Assembly (NCBI RefSeq): GCF_037975245.1
Contig: NC_092581.1
Location: forward strand, 7,965,501-8,029,500
Reading direction: 5' to 3'
Origin: Apostichopus japonicus
Taxonomy: Eukaryota > Echinodermata > Holothuroidea > Aspidochirotida > Stichopodidae
Length of the DNA: 64,000 bases
Shown: positions 12,660-25,422 of the stretch, one piece after another
How positions within the stretch are numbered: the stretch's first letter is position 1
How the letters are laid out: each line of letters opens with the position of its first letter
The notes under the pieces: model-generated
Databases searched by the model: none
Seen by the model: the letters and a program-made list of their open reading frames with translations, nothing else
What the model was told of the DNA's origin: nothing
Made by a program: the position numbers and the translations under genes

Positions 12660-15600
12660 GTTAATGGTTATTTAGAAAGTAGAATATTTTTTATTTCCTT
12701 CAAAACAAAGAAAATACAACCCCTTTCTCCCTCCCCCCTCCCAATAAAACTAATAATGTCTTGTACACCTACTGTACCTGTAAGTCAGTTAAATTAATGG
12801 TAGCCCTGTCTCCTAATCCTCCCAGGAGGTTGAAGTCACATTTGCTAAACATTTGCTCAATTTTTTTTGGTGACCTCTCATATTTCTGTGGCCTAAATTT
12901 TCAATGAATTATGGGATTTTCCCCCTTATTTCCTAGGATTCAGTTTTCCCTATTATGTTCAGTGTGTTTGTATCATGAGTGCACAGATTGTATACATTTA
13001 TGTCATAATGTAATCAATGTTTAAGTACAACACAAAACCCCTCTTGGGTTTTATCAAAAGGAAAATAATAATAATATCCAGGGCTGAAGAGGAGGGAAAG
13101 AAACAGAGAACTAGACCAAGCTACACAAACATGGCTTGATTATATTCAAATATTGAAATTGCTCAGAGAACTAGAAGCTTTGAAGTGATGTTGGTCTCCA
13201 TGGTTGAGCTATTGTAGTTACTATTTCACTGTCTATCTGACTACTGACTATGACAGGTAACGTCAATGCAACCATTGACACCCACTCTTGGGCCTCTTGG
13301 CTACCAGCCAACATAGAGAAGGTGCGCTGGTGGGGGGGGGGGGGTGTTTCAGCTGTTCTTGTTTCTGGTTGCTGGTTAATGACTATATATATGTGTAGAT
13401 ACAAATTTGAAAATGATGAAAATGTGTTTTTTTAAGTAGATAAAATCACTAGTGAGCTGTGTTTGAAGGTGACTGGTTGAAAGGTGTTACATTCATTTGT
13501 ACAAACAAGCTATTTAAGGGCCTACGGACACCTAATAACAACATTGTCCTAATCAACCTAGGAGGCATTAGAAATCATGAAAATAACTGCAACTCCCATC
13601 AAAATCCATCAAAGATTGACCATTTTACAAGTCTTTCCAGGGGTGTGTATGTGGGGGAGGGGAGGGGCAGATACAGATGACCAAGTTATATCCATTCATC
13701 AGTTATTTGAATGCTCCTGTCCTCCCCCTACTGACCTTGGCATTGATAAGGCATGTCTAAATTTGACCACAGGGAGCAGATGTGATGCTCATTACACCAA
13801 TTAAAGATTCTTAATATGACATTTCTGCTACTGTGACAATTTTTTCCAGATCTGATAATGGAATGCTGGAAATAAATCAAGTATCAAGTTGTAAAAATAT
13901 GATGATTTGCTGTATGAGAGTTTAAAGGTCAAAATGAGAACCCTGGGAAATTATGTTTTACAGTGTATATGATTCCATAGAGACACATATTGTTTAAACT
14001 GAATGATTGTCCTTTGTATAAAGTTTATTGTTTGAAGCCAGTTGAAGTATATAAAGACAATCTGCTGGCAGTGTTCAATGTCATATTGGTTTGTAACAAA
14101 AACCAACCTCCCCCTCACCCCCCCCCCACCCAAATAAAGAAGCTGATGTATGAAGTTAAAAGCGACATGTTGTATGTGAGGAATACAGAAGAGGATTTGC
14201 TACATATGATATACAAAGTTTCAAAACCATGTAATTGTTTTATCTGTCTTCTATGATATTCCATAATTGCCATACTCTTTCACATAATTGAAAAATAGAA
14301 TAGAGAAAGCCATTTTCTGAGTCAATAGAAATCCAGACACGCCTTTCATAGTGTCATATCTTAAGATAAAAATGATAAATTTAAGAGACAGTTCTTCCCG
14401 TTTCTTTTTCTTTTCTTCCTACATTGGTTATAACAGAGGCATTGTAAGTTGATGAATTCAAATATAGATGGTGAGATTGTGTGTGATGTCCTTGTGATGG
14501 ACAAATCAGATGTACCATCATTTTAATTGAATAGTGAAATAATTTTATAAGGTCTAACTAATGGCATGTTACTGTCTTATAAGAGGTATCTAATACACAG
14601 AAAATACCTTACAGATTCACAGTGTGGTGGCAATACTGTGGCTGTTACAAATGGACCTTTAATGTATGGAGCCACCCATATAACAGTAGATGTACTACAT
14701 CATAAACAAAGAACCATTTATTGTAATTTCACTTGCCCGAGTTCTTTCACCCAGCACACGTATCCCTCCCACCCTTCTCATCCCCTGCAATCCTTTGGCC
14801 CCTTCCTCGCCAGTTCAATATTAGTTTTCTGCTTGGGTTTGTTCTGACTGGCCATACACCTCTTTAACATGTACACAGTACTATACTCCAACCTAAGTGT
14901 TGGTAACTCTCATACTCTGGCAACTGCGCATACCATTCTCTGAGTCTGTTTCATATATTGACTGTCCTGTCTGTTGAAGTACTTTCACTTCTCTGTACAG
15001 GTATCTACTTCATATCTTCCTCTGTCTTCCTCACCTGCACATTAGTCACAAAAGTGTTTTCAGACACCTTAACAATGACCATCTATTTTTGCCACTGGAA
15101 TTCCATAACTCCCAACTGATTTTTCAGTGGAAAACCACACCAATTAGTGGCTCTGTCTATCAAAACATAATAAGAGCTCTTTGTTAAGCAACTTTGGTAG
15201 GAGAGTTAAATGATGACAGTGAACATTTATACTTTATTTTTGGTATTTTTCAAATGTAACTCTTCCCAAGTCATCTACATGACAGGTCCCTACTGTTTGT
15301 GGTTGGTGTAAATATGGATATTGTCCAAGTGGATATTGTAGTCACAGTTACCCGCTTGGATGCTGTAGGGTATTTGTAAGTGGTACTGAGCACAATGTTA
15401 AAATCAGGTAGAAAGTCAAGAAGCCTGTTGTTGAGGTCAATGGTCATTTCAGGACAGCCTGTGTCATTGTAAATTCATAGTTTGTCACATCACATTGCTT
15501 TTCTCTGTATTACTAAGATCAAGTATGTTGTACACCTCGACTATACATTATGTCAGTTTCATGAAGAAAACTGCTCATGTTACATCATTGGAACCACAAT

Positions 15601-18600
15601 ACATGTTTACCTTCTGTTTTATAACTGTAAAACCACACATACAATAAAATTAAGTAATGGTATGTTTGAATTGCCCATCTGATCTTAAGGACTGCTTACC
15701 CTTCATATATATTTATTATAAATTTATTCAATTGTAGGCTGCACAAACAGGGAAAAGTATTAATTGAAACAGGGCTCTGGACAAAGAGTGCATGTGACCG
15801 CCCCATACTTGAAAGTATATTTATATCTGTTTATGTTAATACTATCATGATTGGAGTACTACATCACAGACATGTATACCAGGTATTAATTGCCCAGTTC
15901 CATTCATGCTCTACATACAGTAGCAACTATATAGTAATCTCTTATGTCTGATATTTTAAGTCAATATTTAGCCATTACCCGCTGAGAATCAAGTGGGACA
16001 TTAGTAGTCTGTTTTAGAAATACAGAAAGATTAGCTCATACCATCACAGCTAGTAGCTACCAAACTGCTGGTCATTAGTGGGCACATGTTACTATAATTA
16101 CATTTAATGAAATATTTCCCATGGAGAAGGAAGTACAAGGAAGCCATTGGCTTCCATCATCAGACCTAACTGATTTGTCCTTAGCCTATAAAAGGTCATA
16201 TCATGAGTATCATTATGCAGGCAGGATCCATGCTATACACACAACACACTATAAAGTGGGAACAGAAGGGTTTGCTGAGCAATCCTTTAACAACCAATCA
16301 TTTCCATGAAATTCCTCTGCAGAGGAATTATTTGTTTCATATTTCTTAGTATCGTAACCAAAATCCATTATTTCATGCACAACCTTGACTGCATCAAGAG
16401 CTTCTAACAGTGTTTGGACGGACTACTACGAAACTCTTGCCCCTTGACAATGAATGACGTGGACAGAATCAATGGTTTATTACGTCATGGACAACGGACT
16501 CCCCGCAAGGTGATGGCCACTTCTATTGTTTGCCAAGCAGTATCAAACCTTTCCTAAGAATCGATGCTTCCCTTCCACAGTGGAGAGAATGGGTTGCTGG
16601 GTTTTCATAATAGCCTCCGAAATACCCAAAGTCTGACAATGTAAACAAAGCTTTTCTTCTGAGTAAATTAAAATCCATCTTTGTCATTACCAGTTGGAAT
16701 AAGTATTGTTGAGGGATTTGTGACAAGTTGATGGACTTAACTGTCCTATTATTGTGGTTGGTAGTTGAGGACTCTTGACAATCTCTATACTGGACCAGAG
16801 TTGATACGCTTAGCAATCTTCCGGAAGTACGTTTGTGGGAATAAATTGTAAATTGTAAGGTAGAGCAGTCGATCATTATTGGTTTGGTATCCAATGAAAT
16901 TTAACTCAAGTCGTAACCATGGCTGCAGAAAGCTCAACCATATGTGGTTTCAGTTCCTCAGGCAAGCACTAGCTGTTTGCAGCTATTATGTAACTTTGTT
17001 GTATAAACCATAAACATTGCAGATTTCAAGCAGTTCTGAGTATTTATTTTGGTAATTTTCCCATACTTTTCGATACTAACATCCAAAGGCAATTCTATTT
17101 ATTAGTTTAGTTAGCCAAAATTCTTTCCAAATATTGTTTGGTCAACACAAAGGTCAACACATGTGCAAAAACTACCATTCGCTTTCTGCCAATTTGTAAT
17201 TTATAAACCATGTTGAAAACTTGGCTGGGCAACAATTAATGTTTAGAGTTCAATTCACTTCAAAGGAATAATCGTTAATACTCTTAATTTTATGCTCATT
17301 TTCATAAAACAGATTGGCAAGGATCGTAATTTGATCAATGACAACATTTATCTGAGTAGTGTTTATACTGGCAACCCACCCAACAATTGATTCCAGGTCC
17401 CATCATATTATGTGCAATTGACTCTATCCAATTAACTGAGCCATTAATGAGCCCAACAAATTACGACAGATTGAAACAATCATTCATGAGGAGACAAACT
17501 TACAATATTACTATCTCATAAACACCCTGATTGTGAAAGGAAAGAATAGCATTATCCAATTATCCATAAAAACCCCACATCAGTACATCATTCAAAAAAT
17601 ATGTGCCATAATTTCAACATAACTAAGCCAACATTTCATCAACTTTTGACAACAACTTGTAAGAAGTGATTTGTGGCATGAGTTGAAGAAGTGTTAATTG
17701 CTCGTTTGATTTACAGACTAAATCTGTCAGTTTTAGAGTCTGCATGACCATAGCTAGATGGTTTCAAATAACATGTCCTAACTTACCTAGTGTACTAATG
17801 GTAGGGAAGACCATATCCTTATCTTGAGCATTTTGTTATTTAGATAGAAAAGGAAAGTTTCACCATGGGAATATAGAACCTTAGAAATAATTCATAAATG
17901 TCACTTCTTTTAAAGGTCTTAAATGGCTCCTAGTTCTGCTGATCTGTACACTCTCTAGAGCTTTATTTAATTACATTCTTTAATTATATCCACAGTCTGA
18001 CTTCAGTAGTTCTTTGTATTATATTTACAATCTGAAGAGTGAACCTTACTCGCATTGATTAGTAGAGCAGTTTGGGCGTTTATTCGTATCTTACATGTCA
18101 TCATTAGTAAGTTACAATTGACTCGTTTTGCAGTTACCTGGAAAGGACTCCAGATCTAAAGGGTTTACCCTGGTGATTCTTGTTTATCTCACCAGTCCCT
18201 CTGGAGTTGTCTTTAGGTAAATTTGGTAACAATAAGGTAGTCAGGCTCTAGTTGGTCTAAGTATCATCATAACATTGATTTTTCCTGACCCTTGAGGCCA
18301 ATGTGGAGCCTGCTATTATGACAGATACAAAGCTAGTCAGGTATTGACTCCTGGCTCTGTATGAATGGTCCACATAGTAGACCTTGCTGAGAGTAGCACT
18401 AGTAGGGGGAGATTGAACTGGTCTCAATGAAATAGCCCATTAAGAGTGTAACACAGCATGGGTATAGCTATCAATCAGTAGGAGTACTATGGAGTTCCTA
18501 GGTTTCAGCAATTGTTAAATTGTTTGAGGAATCCTCTAGATGAACATCATCTATCAATGCTTTGTAAGACGGGGAGGAGTAACATCTCAGGAGACATCTA

Positions 18601-18951
18601 CATCATCTTTGCAAATTTCTGTTGAAATTTCTGTCTGGGATGTTTGCACCTGTTGTTGAGTATCATTGCATGAAAAGTGTAACATTAATCTGTTTTCCAG
18701 GAAGTCAACATTATGTTCTTTTTGACAAGGAGTATTTAGAGAGATGGAGGTAAATGGTAGGTTAACTAATGGAACAGCTGCAAAATGAATGGTATAATCT
18801 CATTTGGGTTTGACATAGCTTCATAATGTTGCTGGAAATTAGGCATGATTTTGAAAAAATCAAAAGCGATTTGTAAGAAAGAGTGACAGTGTACTTACAA
18901 ATGTCAAAAATAGTGAACTTTGACATGATCATGAGGGACTTCACATTTCAG
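12660..18951 (+). other. Intron (inferred), about 6.3 kb
   Basis: No gene recognised. Notable only for a G13 run at 13332-13344, pyrimidine-rich tracts at 12720-12741 and 14110-14130, and a 123-codon minus-strand open frame (16523-16894) with no motif I can identify. Confidence 0.35.
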
Positions 18952-19020
18952 GAAGAACCTTTTATTCCTGCGGAACAGGATTCTTGGCCGAGGTTGGACT
19001 ATCTATTAGTTGAGCATGAG
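18952..19020 (+). CDS. DH domain exon (second conserved region)
   Basis: Good splice sites (ACTTCACATTTCAG| and GAG|GTGAGT) delimit 69 bases that are open only in frame 0, phase 0 in and out: EEPFIPAEQDSW followed by PRLDYLLVEHE. The second half resembles DH helix 2 (family pattern F-P-x-L-D-x-L-L-x-x-H-x), best known from the Lbc/AKAP13 type of RhoGEF, in the right order between the helix-1 candidate at 12594 and the third conserved region at 35226. The assignment is by recognition of the pattern, not by search. Confidence 0.6.
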
Positions 19021-20728
19021 GTGAGTGCAGTGATTTAAATGTAACGGTAGAGATTCGGTCGGGAGTGCCAACACTGCCATGTACCCCCCTTCCCTCCCCC
19101 TGCTCCTCCCCCCACCATCCCACTTTTGCGACTGAGCCAGAATTCAGTGATACCATACAGATTTGTTCCGTTCTTAAGAATCAAGTTGCGGTGAGGAAGT
19201 AAATAGGCTTAGGTTCAGGAGGTATTGTGAAAATACATTGGTATTCATCCTATGACAGTTACAACGAAATATTTGCAAACAACACTGATTTTATTGTTAG
19301 GCTATACAGTTGTGTGTAGGGGCCAGTATATTGTGTAATTGAACATTTGAGTAAGCTTGAGTGATTATTAGCTCTTGTGAATGTCTTGCATTAAATCATG
19401 AACTTGGTGTGCCTTTTATAGTGATGACCGTTGACTGCCATATGAATTGACCCTGTACATAGGTCTACTTCAGAATTCATTTTTAGTCATTCTATGAAAT
19501 GACTAAGGGGACCCAAATTGGAGTCCTTCAAGTTTGTTTAAAGGATATAAAATTACTTCAATTTTACAGGGCATAGATGTTATGCCCTCTACCCTTCCCC
19601 TAGGGTACTATATGTAAGTAGTATGGGAAGGCTTGGGCCATTAAACTGTGTCTTGTCTGTAAATTTAAATATCCAATCTTAAAAGGTCACACATGTTTCA
19701 ACCTATAAAAACTAAGCTTCATGGTAGAGGGAAGATGATTGTCTTGATAAACGTAAACCAGCTAGTTGCTACTTTTGTTGCTGCCATACCATAATAATCC
19801 AATGTTTACCAAGTACTAGTAAAAACCTTGTGGAGATTTCTTCAAAAGAACTTGCAATCAATGAAAGTTTCTGTTTAGGACACCTTATATGGTGCTGTTA
19901 ATGTCTGTTTTTTCCAATTAAAAGTTACATTCAAGGTTGATTTAACAAAGTGAACCATTTCAGAGTTTTCTTAAGTATTTCTTGATTATTTTATATAAAA
20001 GATTGATAAGATGAAGTGAAGTTCCTTGCAGTATATAACAGTATCCCTTTATGGTGTAGACTTCATATTCCGCCATCAATCCTGGCTGAAACAGATGCTT
20101 GCATTAGTTAGATACAGTAGTCCAGATAGGGTTTCATGGTTAGTGTATTAAATCACATCCAAGCACTAATTTGGATCTCTCCCCCCCCCCCATCCCCCCT
20201 GCAATTTGTAATCATTTTTATTTATGATTATTTGTGATTTTCCTAGAGTAATGCTAATTAACTACACTGTTATATTTAGTTCAAGCATTGTATTATATAG
20301 ACCTTACTTAAGTTAAGTCATTATACTTCTATTCTACACCGACACATACTGCTGTCATATATGTTTGTGTTTTGTGTGGTCCTGTACGACAATACCATCA
20401 GGGACAAGTTTTATGATTGGCTATAAGATCTGCTGTTCTGAAGATTTAAAGGAAACTATTGTCCCAATTTTCTTTTACTATCCTAGGATAGATCAAAACA
20501 TTATCTCTGTGATCTCAAATAGTCTCAAAGATTACTTAAATCTGTGATGCACTAGAGAATTGTCAAGGAGAGTCATTTGGCAGACAAACAATTAAATAAT
20601 GGCATTTACCTTTCATTCATTAAAAACAATTGTTAAAGGTTTGTCGGCAAAATTGATTAACTTAGTTGAGTAAAGAAAATGCATGTAACTTGACAGTGCA
20701 TTGATGTGACTACAGTCTATGTCCCCAG
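19021..20728 (+). other. Inter-exon sequence that may hide one small exon
   Basis: About 20-25 DH residues usually separate the segment ending at 19020 from the one starting at 20729, so an exon entering and leaving in phase 0 is expected here. Two weak candidates exist: 19161-19190 (ICSVLKNQVA, donor GCG|GTGAGG) and 19879-19935 (DTLYGAVNVCFF..., donor AAG|GTTGAT). Neither is convincing enough to annotate as coding. A C-rich tract lies at 19085-19122. Confidence 0.3.
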
Positions 20729-20793
20729 GGAGATTTTGTTCTGGAAATGAACATTTTGGCATCAGATTTGTATACTGCCTGGTCCAATTATCA
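20729..20793 (+). CDS. Candidate exon, DH domain helices 3-4
   Basis: Acceptor TCTATGTCCCCAG, then an open frame reading GDFVLEMNILASD and LYTAWSNY, leaving in phase 2 (CA) at a moderate donor (TCA|GTGACT). The pattern G-D-x-x-L-E ... L-Y-x-x-x-x-N-Y is what DH domains show in this position (igdvll ... Y..Yc.ny). Entry in phase 0 agrees with the exon ending at 19020, and the CA remainder joins the first base of the candidate at 32569 to give Gln. Short length and a non-optimal donor limit confidence. Confidence 0.5.
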
Positions 20794-20978
20794 GTGACTT
20801 TATTGTTTGGTGCCCAAAGCCACACATATATACCTGTAATATATCTCCTGCACATATGTAAAATAGTAATGAAACTCTTTTTTAAAAATTTTTTTGTATG
20901 TTGTGAAGTGGTAGAAATAAATAAATTAAACTTAACTAAACTAAACTGAATATTTAGCCTCTCTAGAAGATCCCTAGC

Positions 20979-20995
20979 AGGATCGAAACGTCAGG
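20979..20995 (+). repeat. Dispersed motif AGGATCGAAACGTCAGG
   Basis: A 17-base sequence identical to positions 40621-40637 and 63728-63744 inside the two hAT-type element copies. Here it follows GATCCCTAGC, so GATCC...GGATC can form a small hairpin just before GAAAC. It is probably a fragment of an unrelated or ancestral repeat family. Confidence 0.7.
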
Positions 20996-22380
20996 CCCAC
21001 TTTACTTAACACCTAATCAAACTAAAGTAATGGTCAAGGGAGTTGGATTGTCTGGTTTTAGGGTAATATAAATGTGTTCAGCTGATATTTAAGGTTATAA
21101 GTGAGAATCCTGGTGATAGTTCATCTAGGTACCTTACATATTTCAAGCTCTCAAAATATATGCATTATATATTATATATATATATGCATTAATAAGCAAT
21201 GAAGTACAGTAGGTTTTCACCAGTTACACCTGTGACCAGAATGATCCTGTTTTGTGTTTGTAGAGTTATATTCTCCATGTGATGTAGACCCCCTGCTCTC
21301 AGTGCCATAGGACAGTTGCAGACCACAACCTACTTCCATCACCTGTGTATATTCTTCCAGTCCAGAACCACAAAAGTTACTCAGATCTTGTGAAATCATT
21401 CCATTTAGTGGCTGTCATTTTCTTCTAACTTTGGTCAATGAAGAACAAAGGCCACCCCTTGTGGAGCAATGGGGGTGATGCCTGTGCATTAATAGCATAA
21501 GAAATATATCTGAATGGAATATTTGAGGTTTTCATGGTAATTTGTTGATGGGGTGTGGTGTGGTGGAATAAGCTGATGGGTATTACTGGGGGCAATGAAC
21601 TGCCTCTATTTGTTTTAAATTGGTTCTATTATGTTTGATTGTTTCAATGATGATGATGATGATAAATAGCATCTTGCTGGACAGACCATAGATCATAACA
21701 GAAACAGTAATGTGAATGGAGTTCAGGCTGCCATTCTGTAGTATCAACCAGGTCACTCATTACTTCAGCAGATAACTTGATGAGGTCATCATCACCTTAA
21801 AAGGAGACACAAATCCAACCATTATCTTAACCTTATATGACAGAAATCTTTGGATATTAGACAGGATAAGGTGCTTAAAATTAACCCCCTTTCCCTCCCC
21901 CAAACTTCATCCTCTTCTAGCCTATCACTACCCCTGCACCGCCACCCATTTACTCTTTGCAGATTATTATCTTTGAACTGAATTGTTTTATGCATTCTAG
22001 TTTCGCTCTGGTAAACATTTCAGCAGACATTTCCTCAAGTCACCAATCATTCTGTCCTGTTTATCTTGTTTATGGGATAGTCACTTCATCCTTCAGCAGA
22101 GTGTGTTGTTCCCTGGGTAATGCTGTAAGGGTCTGATAATACTTCAGGTACCACTGAGCACCCCACCTTGTAACCCCTCAAGTCACACATTCTCTTCATC
22201 TTGCCAGCTAACTAATTTTATACACAGTATGAAAAATTGAAAATCAGAGTTGTTCTCAACAGGAATAATATTTTGATGTTCTCTGGATTGAGTTAGCTTT
22301 TGGGATATGGTATGTAGATGCTGTGCTTGCAGTTGCTAGAGGTACTAAGAGGTTTCAGAGCTCTTTCCTGACCTGTAACC

Positions 22381-22574
22381 CAGGCCTTGAAAAATACAGT
22401 CGCCAGCTCGCCATTGGCGAGTAGAACTTTAGCTTTGGAGAATAGAAAATTTATCCAGCCCAACATTTTGGCTAATCAAACCCCAATAATAGCAAGCATT
22501 TTTGGCGAGTACATTTTTTTGTCACCAAATGGCAAGTACTTGAAAAATATTTTCAAAACCTTTTGAAATCCCTG
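22381..22574. mobile_element. Possible short hAT-like fragment
   Basis: Starts CAGGCCTTGAAAAATAC and ends ...TTTTGAAATCCCTG, whose reverse complement is CAGGGATTTCAAAA. The ends are similar (CAGG, then a T-T/G-A-A-A block) and the interior repeats the words GGCGAGTA and AAGTACTTGAAAAATA. No matching 8-bp duplication was found on the flanks, so the boundaries are tentative. Confidence 0.35.
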
Positions 22575-23901
22575 CTTTACTTTTATTCTCATTAAATACA
22601 CAAGAATTAACACCTACAGACTTGCCTGTTAGGTTACACCTTTGGCACATACATGGCGACAGATTGGGTAATATCTTGTTTTTCCAGAATTTTCTTCAAG
22701 ATTTTCATGAATTGTTTACACTCATTTGATGAGTTTGGATGACAATTTGGAAGTGGGTTGGTATCAAGAGTGGACAATTGGAATACAACAAATTACTACA
22801 TTCAGGATTTGTCCAAATGTGCTAGAAGGACTGAAAATGGTCACTTGAGATCAAACTCTTATGAAAGCTTTACTGTGTAACTCTTAGAAAATGTTAGACT
22901 ACCCTTCAGATTGAGGATCAGACCAGCACTCTGTGTTCAACATTAAAACCAGAGGTCAAACCCATTGCTCCGGTATCAGGCCCCAACGGGAGGGGAAGTG
23001 GTGTCGAGTTTAGTAGATTATAACAACTATATGTTTTTAGGCGAACTAATAAGTTGAGAAAGAATTATATTCACATTTGATGTTTATATCTTATATAAAG
23101 ATATAAGTCAACCCTTCTTTGCTGCATGATATTGGATGGAATGATGCTATAAGCATAAATCATTTAAGTCCCTGGTAGGTGTAGTGGAGGATTAGAGAAT
23201 GAATAGGCATAGTGGAGCATAATGTCTGCTTATAACTGGCTGAGGATTTTGCCTGTGTAGATAACTGTTCAATTTAGACAGGGAAAGTTATTGACTTCTT
23301 AGAGGAGAAAAATGGACTTATCAGATTAAAAAGCTGAGGAATGTCTCTGGCCTGAAGTGGTTTTCTTTGAAAATGATTAGAAACCCTAAAGGTGAAATAT
23401 GTGAAGTAAAGAAAAGAGGATTATGAAAGTGTTTGAAGATCATTGCTATAGACTGGCAGGTAGAGAGGCTGGTGGTGCATTAATAGATTATTTGCAAAGA
23501 ACTTCAATCCTCAAGTGCCAAGGCAAATATGATAAGCTTATTGTATAAACATTCTATTATACTGCCCTCATATATAGAGTGCCACTGAAGCTCCTTGGTG
23601 TATGGTGGGAAGTAAGTACATCACAAAAGATTTGAAAGTCCTTTCAAGTAGGCCAAATGGTGCCCTTTTTAGGAATAGTGCAGTGCAATGAACACATTTT
23701 CCCCCCTACTCAATCCCACCACCCTCCCCCACAGTTCCCCTTCACCCATCCTTCAGAAGTAAATAAAATAAGAAGAATTTATATTTTGATGCAGAACAAA
23801 GATAAAACTAGCTGTTGACTCAGGAGCAAGTAATTTGGTTTCAATTGAGAAAAATTGGGTTTGATAGAGCTCTAGGGGAAGGTATGCTCCAATAAGCCTG
23901 A

Positions 23902-23968
23902 GGGCTACTGAAGGCTACTGAGGGCTACTGGGGGCTACTGAAGGCTACTGGGGGCTACTGGGGATACT
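23902..23968 (+). repeat. 10-bp tandem repeat, about 7 units
   Basis: Units of GGCTACTGAA / GGCTACTGAG / GGCTACTGGG follow one another without spacers; the last unit (GGATACTGAG) is degenerate. Confidence 0.9.
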
Positions 23969-25406
23969 GAGGACATTTTTGATACCAACAATGTAGTACA
24001 AGTGCATAAGTATTTGCATTATGTTACTTGTCATGAAAATAAACATAAGATTGGTACATTGGTACATTTGTATCTCTTTCATTCGTATGTGTGTATTTGT
24101 TTTTATCTGTGTTCTTATAATCACTCCCCCCCCCCTACCCTCCCCTTCCTTTCTCTATAACATTGTGAACAGTAAGTGCTATGCATTCAAATGGCAAATA
24201 TCCATCTAGGACCTTGTTGTTTAATAATAGAGTTAACATTTTACCATTGTTCTCCCTCAGAATATAAATTTTTGGGAAGGAAACTCAATCAGTCAAGGTT
24301 GAGGCTTTCTTGATGTTTTGTCTTTAGCATGCTCAAGTATTTTCCTATTTTTCTTCCCTGGATCATTGTTCCCTGGATTATTGTTTCCTGGACTAGTTTA
24401 CTGTTGACATCCAACTAGGCTACCAGGATATTCAGTAGTTTCTATTATTAATATTACTGTGAGAGAAGTTGACCCTATTATGTGGCAAGTTTTAACATCA
24501 TACTGTAGTATATTGTGTATTTTGCCAATTCTTGACAAGCTCTTACACTGTTTGTACTATTTGAATTGGGTTAAACTATCCGGGTTCAGACCAGGTTTCC
24601 ATAGCATTAAGTATTTTATGGTTCTGACATAAATCAGATCCATGTCAAGGAATGAGAAGGACAAGAATTGTCCTTGGTAACTATTTGCTGGAACTATAAG
24701 GAGAGTCTTCTGTACACTAGTAGTACTGCTACAGTACCTGTCATATACATGTATCTGACTTGTTCATAGTCAGGGAAAGGATGTTAAAACACAGGTGGAA
24801 GACTGTGACTTGTCTTTTGCAAACCTTGAACTGCAGTAGGAAAGTCAACCATTATTAAGGGCTTGGATTGAAATTGTCCCATGGAAGCTTTGTAATAGAT
24901 CTTTCCAAATGCAGAGGAGAAGGAATGTATATCTGGTAAGAAATTGTTTAGACAAGTATCTGGGGTATGTATAGTTTGAATGTATCAGCAAATCCATCAA
25001 ATATGTTTTCTTTGGAATGTAAAAATTTCAAAAAAAGTTAACATAAATCTGATGATGATAATAACTGTCTTGCGAATTTTAAAATTTTTATCCCTCAAGG
25101 TTCAAATATCTACCATATCCTTTAGCCCTTTAGTTTAAGAAGATTTTAACTTTCTGACAATGATGTAGTTAGACATTACCTGCTGCTAGTACATATATAC
25201 AATTTGAAGAATAGGTTGATAGGTTCAGGACTTCCAAAATAATTTGTGGCCGTAATGGTGTGTGTGTTATGTGATATCTCTTATGACCATGGTGACTTGA
25301 AAACCAAAGGTTGGATTAACTTCATACTTAGTTTATATAGCGCTATTAGTGAATACAGTAACCTAGTGTTGGACTACCCAATAGGCAGATGAGAGATGTG
25401 CCTTCA

Positions 25407-25422
25407 GGGGGGGGGGGGGGGG
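25407..25422 (+). repeat. Homopolymer G16
   Basis: Uninterrupted run of 16 G followed by CCC; no coding context. Confidence 0.9.

Noticed and set aside
16523-16894. Minus-strand open frame of 123 codons, longest in the window
   Set aside because: No recognisable domain, no splice or promoter context, and such lengths occur by chance in 64 kb.
22654-22733. Strong acceptor (TTGTTTTTCCAG) followed by frames NFLQDFHELFTLI or IFFKIFMNCLHSFDEF resembling DH helix 2
   Set aside because: Both frames hit stops without a usable donor, and helix 2 is better supplied by 18952-19020.
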